Shown piece after piece: positions 28,340-37,225 of a stretch of 64,000 nucleotides of DNA. Position 1 is the stretch's first letter. Each line of letters begins with the position of its first letter. This DNA comes from Vallitalea okinawensis. Lineage in GTDB: Bacteria; Bacillota; Clostridia; Lachnospirales; PQDH01. The stretch is from NCBI RefSeq assembly GCF_002964605.1, contig NZ_PQDH01000002.1, positions 186,001 to 250,000 on the forward strand. The letters are read 5' to 3'. The notes beneath the pieces are model-generated. The model was not told the DNA's origin, did not search any database, and saw only the letters and a list, made by a program, of their open reading frames with translations. Made by a program: the position numbers and the translations under genes.

Positions 28340-28786
28340 CTACTCGTCTTCGTCTTCATCATGATCGTGGTCATGATCATGGATATCTTCTTTAGGTGGT
28401 TCTAAACCTTCGATAGTAATATTATTCTTCTCAGCATAATCCCACAAAGCTGCATGTAACGCTTCTTCAGCCAATAGCGAACAGTGAACCTTGTTAGTTG
28501 GAAGACCGTCTAAAGCTTCAAGAACAGCTCTGTTAGTTATTTGTAATGCTTCTTCGATTGTTTTACCCATAACTAATTCTGTCGCCATACTACTTGTTGC
28601 AACTGCAGCCCCACAACCAAATGTTTTAAACTTTACATCTTCTATAATACCATCTTCAACTTTCAAGTAGATACGCATGATGTCACCACATTTAGCGTTA
28701 CCAACAGTACCTACACCACTTGCTTCTTCAATTTCACCCATATTTCTAGGATTTCTAAAATGATCCATTACTTTATCTGTATACAT
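28340..28786 (-). CDS. iscU: Fe-S cluster assembly scaffold IscU/NifU-like
   Basis: A 148-residue scaffold on which Fe-S clusters are built from sulfide supplied by IscS. The three cluster-binding cysteines are in [17 protein letters not shown] and [12 protein letters not shown]. The C-terminus has an unusual His/Asp tail ([12 protein letters not shown]) that could bind metal. The start is ATG 28786, eight bases after AGAGG; a GTG three codons upstream overlaps the site. It lies 27 bases after iscS in the same operon. Confidence 0.95.
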   Translation of the reverse strand: MYTDKVMDHFRNPRNMGEIEEASGVGTVGNAKCGDIMRIYLKVEDGIIEDVKFKTFGCGAAVATSSMATELVMGKTIEEALQITNRAVLEALDGLPTNKVHCSLLAEEALHAALWDYAEKNNITIEGLEPPKEDIHDHDHDHDEDEDE

Positions 28787-28813
28787 AACTAACACCTCTC
28801 TACTTTTGAATAA

Positions 28814-29998
28814 TTATTGACCCTGCTCTTGCATATAGTCTTCATATAAAGGAGACATATCTCTTAATCGTTGTACAATTTCTGGTAATACACTTAATAA
28901 ATAATCCACATCTTCCTCTGTATTAGATCGACCTATTGAAATCCTTAAAGAACCATGGGCAATCTCATGAGGCAGTCCAATTGCTAATAAAACATGGGAA
29001 GGATCTAATGATCCAGAAGTGCATGCTGACCCACTAGAGCCAAACACACCGTACATATCTAGTGTAATAAGAAGGGCTTCACCTTCAATAAATCTAAAAC
29101 TTAAGTTAGCATTACCCGGTAAGCGATCGGTTGGATGACCATTTAATTTCGTATGAGGAATGGTTTCTAATGCACCTTTAATCAGCCGTTCTCTCAAAGC
29201 AATTAACTTTTCATTCTCTTCTTCCATGCTTTCCATGGCTAATTCGATAGCTTTACCAAGACCTACAATACCAGGTACATTTTCAGTCCCACCACGTCTT
29301 TTTCTTTCTTGTGCACCACCATGGATGAATGCTCTTAACTTAACACCTTTTTTCACATATAAAGCCCCTACACCTTTTGGTCCATAAAGTTTATGACCAG
29401 ATAAGGACAGTAAGTCAATGTTCATTTCTTGGACATCAATTGGTATATGCCCTACAGCTTGAACTGCATCTGTATGGAAGATGACTCCATGTTCTCTAGC
29501 TACCTCACCAATCTCTTTAACTGGTTGAATGGTACCAATTTCATTATTCGCAAACATGATAGTAATAAGTATTGTTGTTTCTTTAATGGCACCTTTTAAA
29601 TCTTCTATAGAAATCTTACCATCTTCATCAACTGGTAAGTAAGTTACCTCATAACCATTTCGTTCTAAATATTCACATGTGTGCATGACAGCATGATGTT
29701 CTATTTCTGTTGTAATAATGTGATTACCTTTATCTTTATAACTTTCTGCAATACCTTTAATTGCCCAGTTATCAGCTTCTGTACCGCCTGCAGTGAAATA
29801 GATTTCTTTTGTATCAGCATTAATAGCACTAGCTACCTGTTCTCTTGCAACATCAACAGCTTGCTTATTTGAACGTGCAATTTCATAGACACTAGAAGGA
29901 TTACCATATTGTTCATTAAAATAAGGCAGCATAGTCTCTATTACTCTGCGATCAGTTGGAGTTGTAGCTGCATGATCAAAATAAACTTTTCTTTCCAT
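28814..29998 (-). CDS. iscS: Cysteine desulfurase IscS/NifS
   Basis: A 394-residue PLP enzyme that takes sulfur from cysteine for Fe-S assembly and tRNA thiolation. It begins YFDHAATTPTD; the PLP lysine is in SLSGHKLYGPKG and the catalytic cysteine in GSACTSGS. It sits between iscR and iscU. The start is taken at ATG 29998, 13 bases after GGAG; a GTG at 30010 would be only one base from the site. It lies just past the iscR stop, so the genes are tightly coupled. Confidence 0.96.
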   Translation of the reverse strand: MERKVYFDHAATTPTDRRVIETMLPYFNEQYGNPSSVYEIARSNKQAVDVAREQVASAINADTKEIYFTAGGTEADNWAIKGIAESYKDKGNHIITTEIEHHAVMHTCEYLERNGYEVTYLPVDEDGKISIEDLKGAIKETTILITIMFANNEIGTIQPVKEIGEVAREHGVIFHTDAVQAVGHIPIDVQEMNIDLLSLSGHKLYGPKGVGALYVKKGVKLRAFIHGGAQERKRRGGTENVPGIVGLGKAIELAMESMEEENEKLIALRERLIKGALETIPHTKLNGHPTDRLPGNANLSFRFIEGEALLITLDMYGVFGSSGSACTSGSLDPSHVLLAIGLPHEIAHGSLRISIGRSNTEEDVDYLLSVLPEIVQRLRDMSPLYEDYMQEQGQ

Positions 29999-30002
29999 TG
30001 AT

Positions 30003-30434
30003 TTATTCACTCTCCTTTAAACCATTATAATCATCAACCATATCTTGTAACGTTATATTATTAACAACATCATTGATACTATCACTAATTTTTTTCCAAA
30101 CATATTTCGTTACACAATAGTCTTGCTCACAACATTCCTTTTCATCATTAACAAGGACACAGTCAACAGGATTTAGTGACCCCTCCAAAGCTCTTAATAC
30201 GTCACCAACAGATATTTGTTTTGGTGGTAGAGCAAGGGAATAACCACCTTGTGCTCCCCTTGTACTTTTAACTAATTTTTGCTTTTTTAGTAGTGCGACT
30301 AATTGCTCTAAATAACTCTCACTTAGATCTTGTCGCTCTGCTATTTGCTTGATTGAACAATTACCTTTGTCATACATTATTGCTAATTCTAACATAGCTC
30401 GTAAGCCATATCTCCCTTTTGTTGATAACTTCAA
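30003..30434 (-). CDS. iscR: Rrf2-family regulator IscR type
   Basis: A 143-residue winged-helix repressor. The N-terminus MKLSTKGRYGLRAMLELA and SIKQIAERQDLSESYLEQLV are typical Rrf2 sequences. Cysteines in NPVDCVLV, ECCEQDYC are in the region that binds the [2Fe-2S] cluster in IscR. The start is TTG 30434, about seven bases after AGGTGAT; it gives the expected Rrf2 N-terminus. A palindrome CCTA-N9-TAGG lies just downstream of its promoter and may be its own operator, so the isc operon is likely autoregulated by Fe-S status. Confidence 0.93.
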   Translation of the reverse strand: MKLSTKGRYGLRAMLELAIMYDKGNCSIKQIAERQDLSESYLEQLVALLKKQKLVKSTRGAQGGYSLALPPKQISVGDVLRALEGSLNPVDCVLVNDEKECCEQDYCVTKYVWKKISDSINDVVNNITLQDMVDDYNGLKESE

Positions 30435-30451
30435 GGTACATCACCTCAAAT

Positions 30452-30512
30452 CCTACTGATTCACTAGGTTTTTTCTATAGTACAGATTATCACTTTAGTT
30501 TATCCTTGTCAA
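30452..30512 (-). promoter_or_regulatory. isc operon promoter and likely IscR operator
   Basis: Minus-strand TTGACA (30507-30512) and TAATCT (30484-30489), 17 bases apart. The inverted repeat at 30452-30468 (CCTACTGATTCACTAGG) follows the expected start near 30477. Confidence 0.7.
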
Positions 30513-30686
30513 TGCTAATTTAAAAAATTCCTAGCATTTTTATAGGAATTAAAGTTTACAAAAAAATTTTTGAACCTCTCTTATGCATTATACCCGTAAA
30601 ATACCTCTTCATTTCAGTACTTTTATGAAAATCCAAGCTAGATTTCCGTATTTTCCCTTAGCCAACTATCCATTCATCTCTTTTCA

Positions 30687-30753
30687 TGATATAATTGAGA
30701 TTAACGAACAAAAGTAGCTGCGCTACATCTTCTTATAGAAGTTTGTGCGTTAG
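30687..30753 (+). promoter_or_regulatory. Extended -10 promoter with three-way-junction leader
   Basis: TGATATAAT at 30687-30695 is an extended -10 with no good -35. The transcript would start near 30702. At once it can fold into an outer stem (30701-30712 with 30742-30753, one mismatch) enclosing two hairpins with three-base loops: GTAGC/GCTAC (30714-30726) and CTTCT/AGAAG (30729-30741). The ribosome site of the MFS gene follows. It matches no riboswitch that I know. Confidence 0.6.
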
Positions 30754-30783
30754 GAGAGACAAAACCTATATGGAGGTGCTTTG

Positions 30784-32043
30784 ATGTCGAAACTGACTAA
30801 GCAAGAAAAAAGTTGGATACTTTACGACTGTGGGAACTCGGCCTACTCACTAGCTATTACGACTGCAATCTTACCCATCTTTTACAAATCAACAATTGCT
30901 GCAGATATCAGCAATGCCCAATCAACAGCTTATTGGGGCTACACCAATACAATCGCTATAATCCTAGTTGCTATTTTGGCTCCCATTCTGGGAACAATTG
31001 CAGATTACAAAGGATTTAAGAAGAAATTTTTTACTGTCTTCATGCTTATTGGAATTATTGCAACTGCAGCCTTAGGTACTTTAGGACAAGGTGATGTAAT
31101 GGCATGCCTGATTATATACGCTTTCACCGTTTTAGGCTTCTCTGGAACTAATGTATTTTATGATTCATTTTTGGTGGATGTAGCGAAGGACGATAATATC
31201 GATAAAGTATCTGCCTATGGTTTTGCATTTGGGTACATCGCAAGTATATTGCCCTTTATTTTATGTCTTGCCATTATAATGGTCCCTTCACTTGTAGGTC
31301 TAACCACATTGAATGCTACCCGAGCTTCATTTATTATTGTTGCCTTATGGTGGGCCTTACTATCTATCCCAATGGTGAAGAATGTGAAACAAGTTCATTA
31401 TGTTGATAGGGAACCGGCTCCTATTAAAAATAGTTTCATTAGGCTTTTCAATACCTTTAGCGAAATAAGACAATATAAAGTGGCAGCGATTTTCTTATTA
31501 GCTTACTTCTTCTATATCGATGGTGTTCATACGATTATTAGAATGTCCACTGTTTACGGTTCCGACATAGGCATCAGTGATGATACAATGCTAATCGTAT
31601 TATTAGTAACACAAATTGTTGCATTTCCAAGTGCCATTTTGTTTGCAAAGTTTGCTAAAAAGACATCAACTAAATTCATGCTGATGTATGGTATTATTCT
31701 GTATACGATTATAACCATATTTGCTTATTTTATGTCCAAAGAGATACATTTCTGGATTTTAGGTATCCTTGTTGGAACAGCCCAGGGTGGTATTCAAGCA
31801 TTAAGTCGATCAGCATATGGTAAGCTAATCCCTAAAGAGAATTCCGCAAAATATTTTGGACTTTACAATATTCTAGGTAAAGCTTCAGCAGCCTTAGGTC
31901 CTTTCTTAATTGGATTCATAGCACAAATGACCAATAACTCACGCTTTGGCATTTTAAGTTTAATCATTCTCTTTATTATCGGAGGAGCTATTCTATCAAG
32001 AATTCCTATTGATAGTCCCATGACTCAGAAAAATACTAATTAA
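30784..32043 (+). CDS. MFS transporter, UMF1 (Atg22-like) family
   Basis: A 419-residue protein with about twelve hydrophobic helices. The N-terminal WILYDCGNSAYSLAITTAILP and the later GTAQGGIQALSRSAYGKLIP and AKYFGLYNILGKASAALGP are typical of UMF1 transporters related to yeast Atg22, a vacuolar amino acid effluxer. Bacterial substrates are mostly unknown. The start is ATG 30784, seven bases after GGAGG. The gene has an unusual structured leader and ends at a bidirectional terminator shared with lspA. Confidence 0.88.
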   Translation: MSKLTKQEKSWILYDCGNSAYSLAITTAILPIFYKSTIAADISNAQSTAYWGYTNTIAIILVAILAPILGTIADYKGFKKKFFTVFMLIGIIATAALGTLGQGDVMACLIIYAFTVLGFSGTNVFYDSFLVDVAKDDNIDKVSAYGFAFGYIASILPFILCLAIIMVPSLVGLTTLNATRASFIIVALWWALLSIPMVKNVKQVHYVDREPAPIKNSFIRLFNTFSEIRQYKVAAIFLLAYFFYIDGVHTIIRMSTVYGSDIGISDDTMLIVLLVTQIVAFPSAILFAKFAKKTSTKFMLMYGIILYTIITIFAYFMSKEIHFWILGILVGTAQGGIQALSRSAYGKLIPKENSAKYFGLYNILGKASAALGPFLIGFIAQMTNNSRFGILSLIILFIIGGAILSRIPIDSPMTQKNTN

Positions 32044-32047
32044 TAAT

Positions 32048-32090
32048 AAAGGTACAAGATGCCATAAACAAGGGTCTTGTACCTTTTATT
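32048..32090. terminator. Bidirectional terminator between MFS gene and lspA
   Basis: 12-bp stem, 32048-32059 with 32075-32086, 15-base loop, with T-rich tails on both sides. The flanking genes converge. Confidence 0.85.
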
Positions 32091-32097
32091 CATATGA

Positions 32098-32562
32098 TTA
32101 AAAACTCTGTTTTACCAATCCATTTGTTAGCTCTGCGATTAAAACAATGAAACACCCTAAAAAAATAAACATATCTGCTAGATTGAAAACAATGCGAGGA
32201 TACCACTTGAAAGCAAAGAAATCTGTCACCTCTCCATGTTTCATTCGATCGTACAAGTTCCCTAAACCTCCCCCGAAAAGCATCCCAATCCCCAGTTTTC
32301 CAGTAAGAGTGATATTTTTAGATACAATCAATGGTAAAATAAGTATCAAAGCTAGTATAGCAGCTCCAATATTTAGCCCCTTAACAATGTGGGGTTTTTG
32401 CTTTAGCTTACCCAGCATTAACCCTTTATTTTTCATTAATTTAAACTGTATGATATCTCCTATACCCTTCGGTGTATTATCAGAAGTTAACTTCTTTTCC
32501 ATGTGCACCTTGGTCCATCGATCAAGGACAAATGAAACACCTGCTGTAATGATACTGATCAT
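32098..32562 (-). CDS. lspA: Lipoprotein signal peptidase-like protein (LspA family)
   Basis: A 154-residue protein with four predicted membrane helices. The aspartyl protease motifs are present: GNLYDR and FNLADMFIFLG carry the two catalytic Asp, and VTDFF and LDRWTK are also conserved. The usual NxGAAFG motif is degenerate (NKGLMLGK), so it is a divergent LspA; some clostridia have more than one. It would cleave prolipoproteins after diacylglyceryl transfer. Start ATG 32562. It is convergent with the MFS gene and divergent from the flippase gene. Confidence 0.8.
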   Translation of the reverse strand: MISIITAGVSFVLDRWTKVHMEKKLTSDNTPKGIGDIIQFKLMKNKGLMLGKLKQKPHIVKGLNIGAAILALILILPLIVSKNITLTGKLGIGMLFGGGLGNLYDRMKHGEVTDFFAFKWYPRIVFNLADMFIFLGCFIVLIAELTNGLVKQSF

Positions 32563-32707
32563 CTATTCATCTCCTACCTTTCCTTCTACTATAAACTTAT
32601 CATAAATTCGTCCTTTTGAGAATATTAATTTGTACTAGACAACATATATATAATTATACGAAGATGATTAAAGAACTAATCCAATATTATTTCAGTAGGT
32701 GATTGCA

Positions 32708-34252
32708 ATGAGAAGGAATTCGTTAATTGGTGGAGCTATTATCTTAACAATAGCTGGTTTCATCACACGAATATTAGGTTTTGTTTACCGTGTATACATA
32801 TCCAATTTGATTGGTTCAGAAGGTATGGGACTTTTTCAGTTAATCTTCCCTGTTTATCTCTTATGCCATACAGTCTGTGCCTCTGGCTCTTTTATAGCCA
32901 TCTCTAAAATAATAGCTGAAGAAAATGCAAAAAGACAACATGGTAACATGCGAAAAGCACTCAAGATTGGTGCTACTCTCTCCTTAGTCGCTAGTATAGC
33001 CGTTAGTGGATGTCTCTTTATAGGTGCTGATTTCATTGGAACGACACTTCTCAGTGATGAAAGAACAGTTATCGCATTGCGTGTTTTATCCTTTACCATA
33101 CCATTCTCTGTATTAAACAGCTGTTTTAAGGCTTATTTTTATGGTACAAAAGAGATGCATGTTCCAGCAACATCACAAGTCATTGAGCAAGTATCACGTA
33201 TGGGGATCATTTATTTAATTTCAGGTTTATTTATCCCTAAAGGTCTTACATATGCTTGTATCATGGCTGTAATTGGCACTGGTGTTGGTGAAGTTGTTTC
33301 CTTCAGTCATGTCTATCTCTCCTATAAACATCATACGAGAAAGAAAAAACTTAAACACTATCAAATACACCCCTCATTATCGACAGGAGCTTTGCTTTCA
33401 TCAATGTTTGCAGTGATCATACCTTTAACATCAAGTCGTACGATCACAACATTATTAATGAGTTATGAGAATATTATTATCCCAACCAAACTAGAAGCAT
33501 TTGGATTGACAAGTGGAGCTGCCATGAGCTTATACGGTGAGCTAACCGGTATGGCATTACCTTTAATCATGTTTCCTTCTTTACTCACTAATGCTTTGTC
33601 AATGTCTTTGCTACCAACAATTTCTGAAGCTTCAGCTGTAAAAAACTCTAAGAAAATATGCATAACCATATCGAAAGCTTTACAGTTCACTGCAATAATT
33701 GGTATCGGAAGTACTTGTTTATTCATGACCTTCCCTCATGAGCTTGGTATCACTTTTTATAACCAACCTAACGTAGGTACTTTGCTTTCATTGTTAGCAT
33801 TCATGTGTCCATTTATCTACATTCAATCTACATTTGGTGGAATCTTGAATGGACTAGGCTTACAAAAAGTTGCTTTTATCAACAATCTAGTAGGTACTTC
33901 AATAAGGATTAGTTTTATCGTATTTCTAGTACCCAAATATGGGATAAATGCTGTCTTAATAGGTTTTACATTAAGTTTCATTATTGTATCTTCATTGAAC
34001 ATACGAAAAGTTCTTAGGGTAGCCGTTGTTAACTTCCAGGCAATAAACTGGCTCCTTAAACCGACTTTGGCTGCTTTAGCAGCAGGTTTAACATCAAATT
34101 ATGTTGCGAAACACTATATTTATCCTTACTACAGCATGACTGTAAGCCTCATCCTTGGTATTGGTATTCTTTGTTTGATTTACATAGCTTTTATCCTCTT
34201 ATTAGGATGTATCAAAAAAGAGGATATCGATATTGTCAAGCATTCACTATAA
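32708..34252 (+). CDS. SpoVB/MurJ-like MOP-superfamily flippase
   Basis: A 514-residue polytopic protein with about fourteen hydrophobic helices of the polysaccharide-transport/MviN-like family. Conserved parts are GFVYRVYISNLIGSEGMGLFQLIFPVY at the N-terminus and the later FAVIIPLTSSR and SYGVLIG-type helix boundaries. It is closest in style to stage V sporulation protein B, which is needed for spore cortex formation by flipping lipid-linked peptidoglycan precursor. The start is ATG 32708 after AGGTGATTGC; a GTG at 32699 overlaps that site. It is not in an operon. Confidence 0.82.
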   Translation: MRRNSLIGGAIILTIAGFITRILGFVYRVYISNLIGSEGMGLFQLIFPVYLLCHTVCASGSFIAISKIIAEENAKRQHGNMRKALKIGATLSLVASIAVSGCLFIGADFIGTTLLSDERTVIALRVLSFTIPFSVLNSCFKAYFYGTKEMHVPATSQVIEQVSRMGIIYLISGLFIPKGLTYACIMAVIGTGVGEVVSFSHVYLSYKHHTRKKKLKHYQIHPSLSTGALLSSMFAVIIPLTSSRTITTLLMSYENIIIPTKLEAFGLTSGAAMSLYGELTGMALPLIMFPSLLTNALSMSLLPTISEASAVKNSKKICITISKALQFTAIIGIGSTCLFMTFPHELGITFYNQPNVGTLLSLLAFMCPFIYIQSTFGGILNGLGLQKVAFINNLVGTSIRISFIVFLVPKYGINAVLIGFTLSFIIVSSLNIRKVLRVAVVNFQAINWLLKPTLAALAAGLTSNYVAKHYIYPYYSMTVSLILGIGILCLIYIAFILLLGCIKKEDIDIVKHSL

Positions 34253-34259
34253 AACAAAA

Positions 34260-34279
34260 AAACGCCCACCAGGGCGTTT
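34260..34279. terminator. Bidirectional terminator between flippase gene and metA
   Basis: Compact GC-rich hairpin AACGCCC/GGGCGTT (34261-34267, 34272-34278) with a four-base loop and strong T runs in both directions. Confidence 0.92.
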
Positions 34280-34294
34280 CTTTATGAATAGATG

Positions 34295-35203
34295 TTATTC
34301 CCACTTATAAGGTGTATTTTGATAGACATAGTAATTGAGCCAGTTAGAGAATAATAAGTTAGAATGACCCCTCCAAGTAATTAAAGGTCTCTTATTTACA
34401 TCACCCCCCGGAAAATAGTTTTTTGGTTTTTGAATGTTTAATCCTTTTTGTACATCACGTTCATATTCATGCTTCAATGTATCTATTTCATACTCTGAAT
34501 GTCCTGTAACAAAAACATATTTCATATCTCTTGAAGCTACAATGTAAACTCCAGCTTCTTCAGATTCAGAAAAGATTAATAAATTTTCATGTTGAAGGAC
34601 ATCCTCCCGTTTTATTTCAGTATGTCTGGAGTGAGGTGCGTAGAAAGTTTCATCAAAACCTCTTGTTAACTGATAATTACCAACCTTTACACGGTGATTG
34701 AATATACCAAACATTTTTTCATCAAGGGGGTATTTGGGGATTCCATAATGATAATATAACCCAGCTTGAGCTCCCCAACAGATATGCATAGTGGATGTAA
34801 CATTTGTTTTAGTCCATTCCATGATTTCCATTAACTCGTTCCAGTATGTAACTTGCTCAAACTCAAGGTGTTCAATAGGTGCACCAGTTATGATCATACC
34901 ATCAAATTTCTTATGTTTAATGTCATCAAATGTTTGATAGAAAGCCCCTAAATGTTCCTTAGATGTGTTTTTAGAAGTATGGCTAACAGGATGAATCAAG
35001 GATACTTCAACTTGTAAAGGTGAATTTCCTAATAATCTGAGTAACTGTACCTCAGTATCTTCTTTTATTGGCATTAAGTTTAGAATAACAACCTTTAACT
35101 CACGAATATCCTGATGCACAGCACGGTTCTCATCCATAACAAAAATTCGTTCTTCACGTAATATTTCCTCTGCCGGTAAACTGTTAGGTATCTTAATCGG
35201 CAT
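34295..35203 (-). CDS. metA: Homoserine O-acyltransferase MetA
   Basis: A 302-residue enzyme that acylates homoserine (succinyl- or acetyl-CoA) for methionine synthesis. It contains [19 protein letters not shown], the catalytic cysteine in [19 protein letters not shown], and the VTGHSEYE segment with the catalytic His and Glu. Length is that of the MetA family. Many Firmicute members use acetyl-CoA; the acyl specificity cannot be told from these motifs alone. It starts at ATG 35203 after GAGGTG. I looked for a SAM riboswitch or T-box upstream and found neither. Confidence 0.95.
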   Translation of the reverse strand: MPIKIPNSLPAEEILREERIFVMDENRAVHQDIRELKVVILNLMPIKEDTEVQLLRLLGNSPLQVEVSLIHPVSHTSKNTSKEHLGAFYQTFDDIKHKKFDGMIITGAPIEHLEFEQVTYWNELMEIMEWTKTNVTSTMHICWGAQAGLYYHYGIPKYPLDEKMFGIFNHRVKVGNYQLTRGFDETFYAPHSRHTEIKREDVLQHENLLIFSESEEAGVYIVASRDMKYVFVTGHSEYEIDTLKHEYERDVQKGLNIQKPKNYFPGGDVNKRPLITWRGHSNLLFSNWLNYYVYQNTPYKWE

Positions 35204-35375
35204 CTACTCACCTCTATCCCTGGATTTGAATTATTATACCACAGGCTTGATGGACTGTCATCTAAATTTTCTGCCTATTTTTTGTCTAGCATATTTTTTC
35301 TCTTCTTTTATAGTTCTGTGTAACTTATTAAATGAACTATGATAGATCATTTAAGTCCCTATAAATAACAGAAAA

Positions 35376-35474
35376 TATGTGAATGGTTCTATGGAGCAAT
35401 GCACCAAGGACGATGAGCCTGGCTGTCTAAGACATGGAAGTCTTTCAAGCCAGCGTAATAGTATCCTTTGCATA
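35376..35474 (+). ncRNA. Structured non-coding element, copy 1
   Basis: A 99-nt element between the divergent metA and hsp20 genes. Its core is nearly identical to 56028-56130: conserved from ATGGAGCA (35391) to AATAGTA. The outer helix pairs 35376-35392 with 35458-35474 (15 of 17 positions, three of them G-U). Inner helices are CTGGCT/AGCCAG (35419-35424, 35448-35453) and AAGAC/GTCTT (35429-35433, 35440-35444) capped by a six-base loop. A small ATG/CGT helix also forms. Wobble pairs favour the + strand. Whether it is transcribed is unknown; a TATAAA lies ten bases upstream. Confidence 0.6.
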
Positions 35475-35636
35475 CTTGACTCTACAATGATTTACTAATC
35501 CTTAATTTTTATGTATATCAAAATAATGACAAGCCTTTATTTGAAGAATTTGTAAGCAAAATTAAGTATTTTAACTATAATATGTAGTAAAGATGTATCA
35601 TAGAACTTTTTACTCTTATTTTATGTAATATCAAAC

Positions 35637-35665
35637 TTGATTATATGTTTTGTTTGTATTATTAT
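35637..35665 (+). promoter_or_regulatory. Promoter of the hsp20 gene
   Basis: TTGATT (35637-35642) and TATTAT (35660-35665), 17 bases apart, 36 bases before the start codon. No heat-shock operator is visible. Confidence 0.5.
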
Positions 35666-35701
35666 ATAAATATAATAACAAATTATTTAGGAGGTGTTTC
35701 A

Positions 35702-36145
35702 ATGTTTGATATATCACCTTATAGAAGAGGACGCCATTGCAATTGGCATAATGTTGATGAACTCTTTTACGATGATTTTTTTAGAATGGATGAAAAATTC
35801 TTACCACCTTTTTACGGCTCTCATAAATTGAAAGCTGACATTAGAGAAACAGAAGATGCATTTGAAGTTGAAATTGATGTTCCTGGTATGACAAAAGATG
35901 ATATTACTTTGCGTTATGAGCAAAAAACATTAATTATAGAAGGTAAACGTGACTTCAAAAAAGACATTAAAGAAGAAAACTATATAAGACGTGAACGTTC
36001 TTATGGATCTTTCGTTAGAGCATTTTACTTTGATCACGTTAATGAAGAAGCTATATCAGCATCCTTCCAAGATGGTGTTTTACTTGTTCAATTACCAAAA
36101 TTACCATCTACAAAACCATCAAAAAGACATATTAATATCGACTAA
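35702..36145 (+). CDS. Small heat shock protein, Hsp20/alpha-crystallin family
   Basis: A 147-residue ATP-independent chaperone that holds unfolded proteins. The alpha-crystallin domain runs from about residue 40 (LKADIRETEDAFEVEIDVPGM) to the end, including YIRRERSYGSFVRAFYF and a GVLLVQLPK motif; the short C-terminal tail carries no clear IxI. The N-terminus (MFDISPYRRGRHC) is short. Start ATG 35702 with AGGAGGTG upstream; an ATG 19 codons earlier lies over the promoter. It is transcribed alone and ends in a strong terminator. Confidence 0.93.
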   Translation: MFDISPYRRGRHCNWHNVDELFYDDFFRMDEKFLPPFYGSHKLKADIRETEDAFEVEIDVPGMTKDDITLRYEQKTLIIEGKRDFKKDIKEENYIRRERSYGSFVRAFYFDHVNEEAISASFQDGVLLVQLPKLPSTKPSKRHINID

Positions 36146-36159
36146 TCTTCAGTATATCA

Positions 36160-36212
36160 AGCCCCATCTCACCAAATCATAATTGGTGAGATAGGGCTAA
36201 TATATTTTTTTC
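36160..36212 (+). terminator. Terminator after hsp20
   Basis: A 16-base stem with one mismatch (36160-36175 with 36183-36198), followed shortly by a run of eight T. Confidence 0.88.
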
Positions 36213-36223
36213 GCGTATTTTCT

Positions 36224-36252
36224 TTGAATTTTGGTTAATAATTATGTATAAT
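36224..36252 (+). promoter_or_regulatory. Promoter of the YihY gene
   Basis: TTGAAT (36224-36229) and TATAAT (36247-36252), 17 bases apart, 75 bases upstream of the GTG start. Confidence 0.7.
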
Positions 36253-36326
36253 AAAGTAAAGTCAAAAAATTGGTTAATTTTAGTAAATGAATAACATTCA
36301 TTATTATTAATCCAGGAGGAAAAGAC

Positions 36327-37157
36327 GTGTTACGTTATTTAGTATTAGACATGATTAAACGCATTAAAGATGATGAGATCACCGCGTATGCTGCTCAAAT
36401 TACATATTATTTGATTTTATCCATATTCCCATTTATGATCTTTTTTATTACAATTTTAGGCCGAACAAACATTATAGCTACTGGTATAGAAGGTTTAACC
36501 AATATGATGAGTTTTGTACCAGAAGAAATATCAGATCTCTTGGACCAAGTCTTAAGGGAAATAACCAATAAACAATCCGATACATTAGTATCTCTATCTA
36601 TTATCATTACCATTTATTCAGCTTCTCGTGGCGTGCGAGCTATCATGAGAGGAATGAATAAAGCTTATAAGACAAGAGAAACAAGAGGTATTGTTCAAAA
36701 GTTTTTCATATCCTTTATCTACACCATTGGTTTGGCTTTAGTTATTGTAGCTGCACTAGCACTCGTTGTTTTTGGTACTATTCTTGGGCAGATGCTATTC
36801 GAGTGGTTAGGTATTGAAGAACTGTATAGACAAATGTGGGATTTTTTCCGTATAGGCGTCCCTGTATTACTTATGTTAGTCATACTACTCTTTATTTATC
36901 GTGCCACACCAAATGTTAAATTGACTTTTAAACAAGTAATTCCTGGTGCCATCTTTTCAACTTTAGGGAGTTTTATTGCCAGTGGTATCTTTTCATTCTA
37001 TGTGAATCATTTCGCCGACTATTCGGTAGTCTATGGAAGTATTGGTAGTATTATTATCTTGTTATTATGGATATATATCATCAGCATTGTACTAATATTG
37101 GGTGGTGAGCTTAATGCATCTATAAAAGTATATCAAGATAAAATTCAAACGGATTAA
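36327..37157 (+). CDS. YihY/virulence factor BrkB family membrane protein
   Basis: A 276-residue integral membrane protein with about six helices. Conserved features are DDEITAYAAQITYYLILSIFPF at the N-terminus, the SASRGVRAIMRGMNKAY segment, YRATPN and PGAIFSTLGSF, and the terminal LLLWIYIISIVLILGGELNA. Once thought to be RNase BN, the family is of unknown biochemical role and may transport or assist envelope assembly. The GTG start at 36327 follows AGGAGGAAAAGAC. It stands alone with its own promoter and terminator. Confidence 0.92.
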   Translation: MLRYLVLDMIKRIKDDEITAYAAQITYYLILSIFPFMIFFITILGRTNIIATGIEGLTNMMSFVPEEISDLLDQVLREITNKQSDTLVSLSIIITIYSASRGVRAIMRGMNKAYKTRETRGIVQKFFISFIYTIGLALVIVAALALVVFGTILGQMLFEWLGIEELYRQMWDFFRIGVPVLLMLVILLFIYRATPNVKLTFKQVIPGAIFSTLGSFIASGIFSFYVNHFADYSVVYGSIGSIIILLLWIYIISIVLILGGELNASIKVYQDKIQTD

Positions 37158-37178
37158 AAACAATATAAATGAATATGT

Positions 37179-37222
37179 AAAGCCCATGATGATGTAAATA
37201 ACAAATGATCATGGGCTTTTTT
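37179..37222 (+). terminator. Terminator after YihY
   Basis: 12-bp stem (37179-37190 with 37208-37219), 17-base loop, followed by TTTTTTA. Confidence 0.85.
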
Positions 37223-37225
37223 ATA

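Noticed and set aside
35204-35375. SAM riboswitch or T-box before metA
   Set aside because: I looked on the minus strand for the conserved cores and terminator of both and found none.
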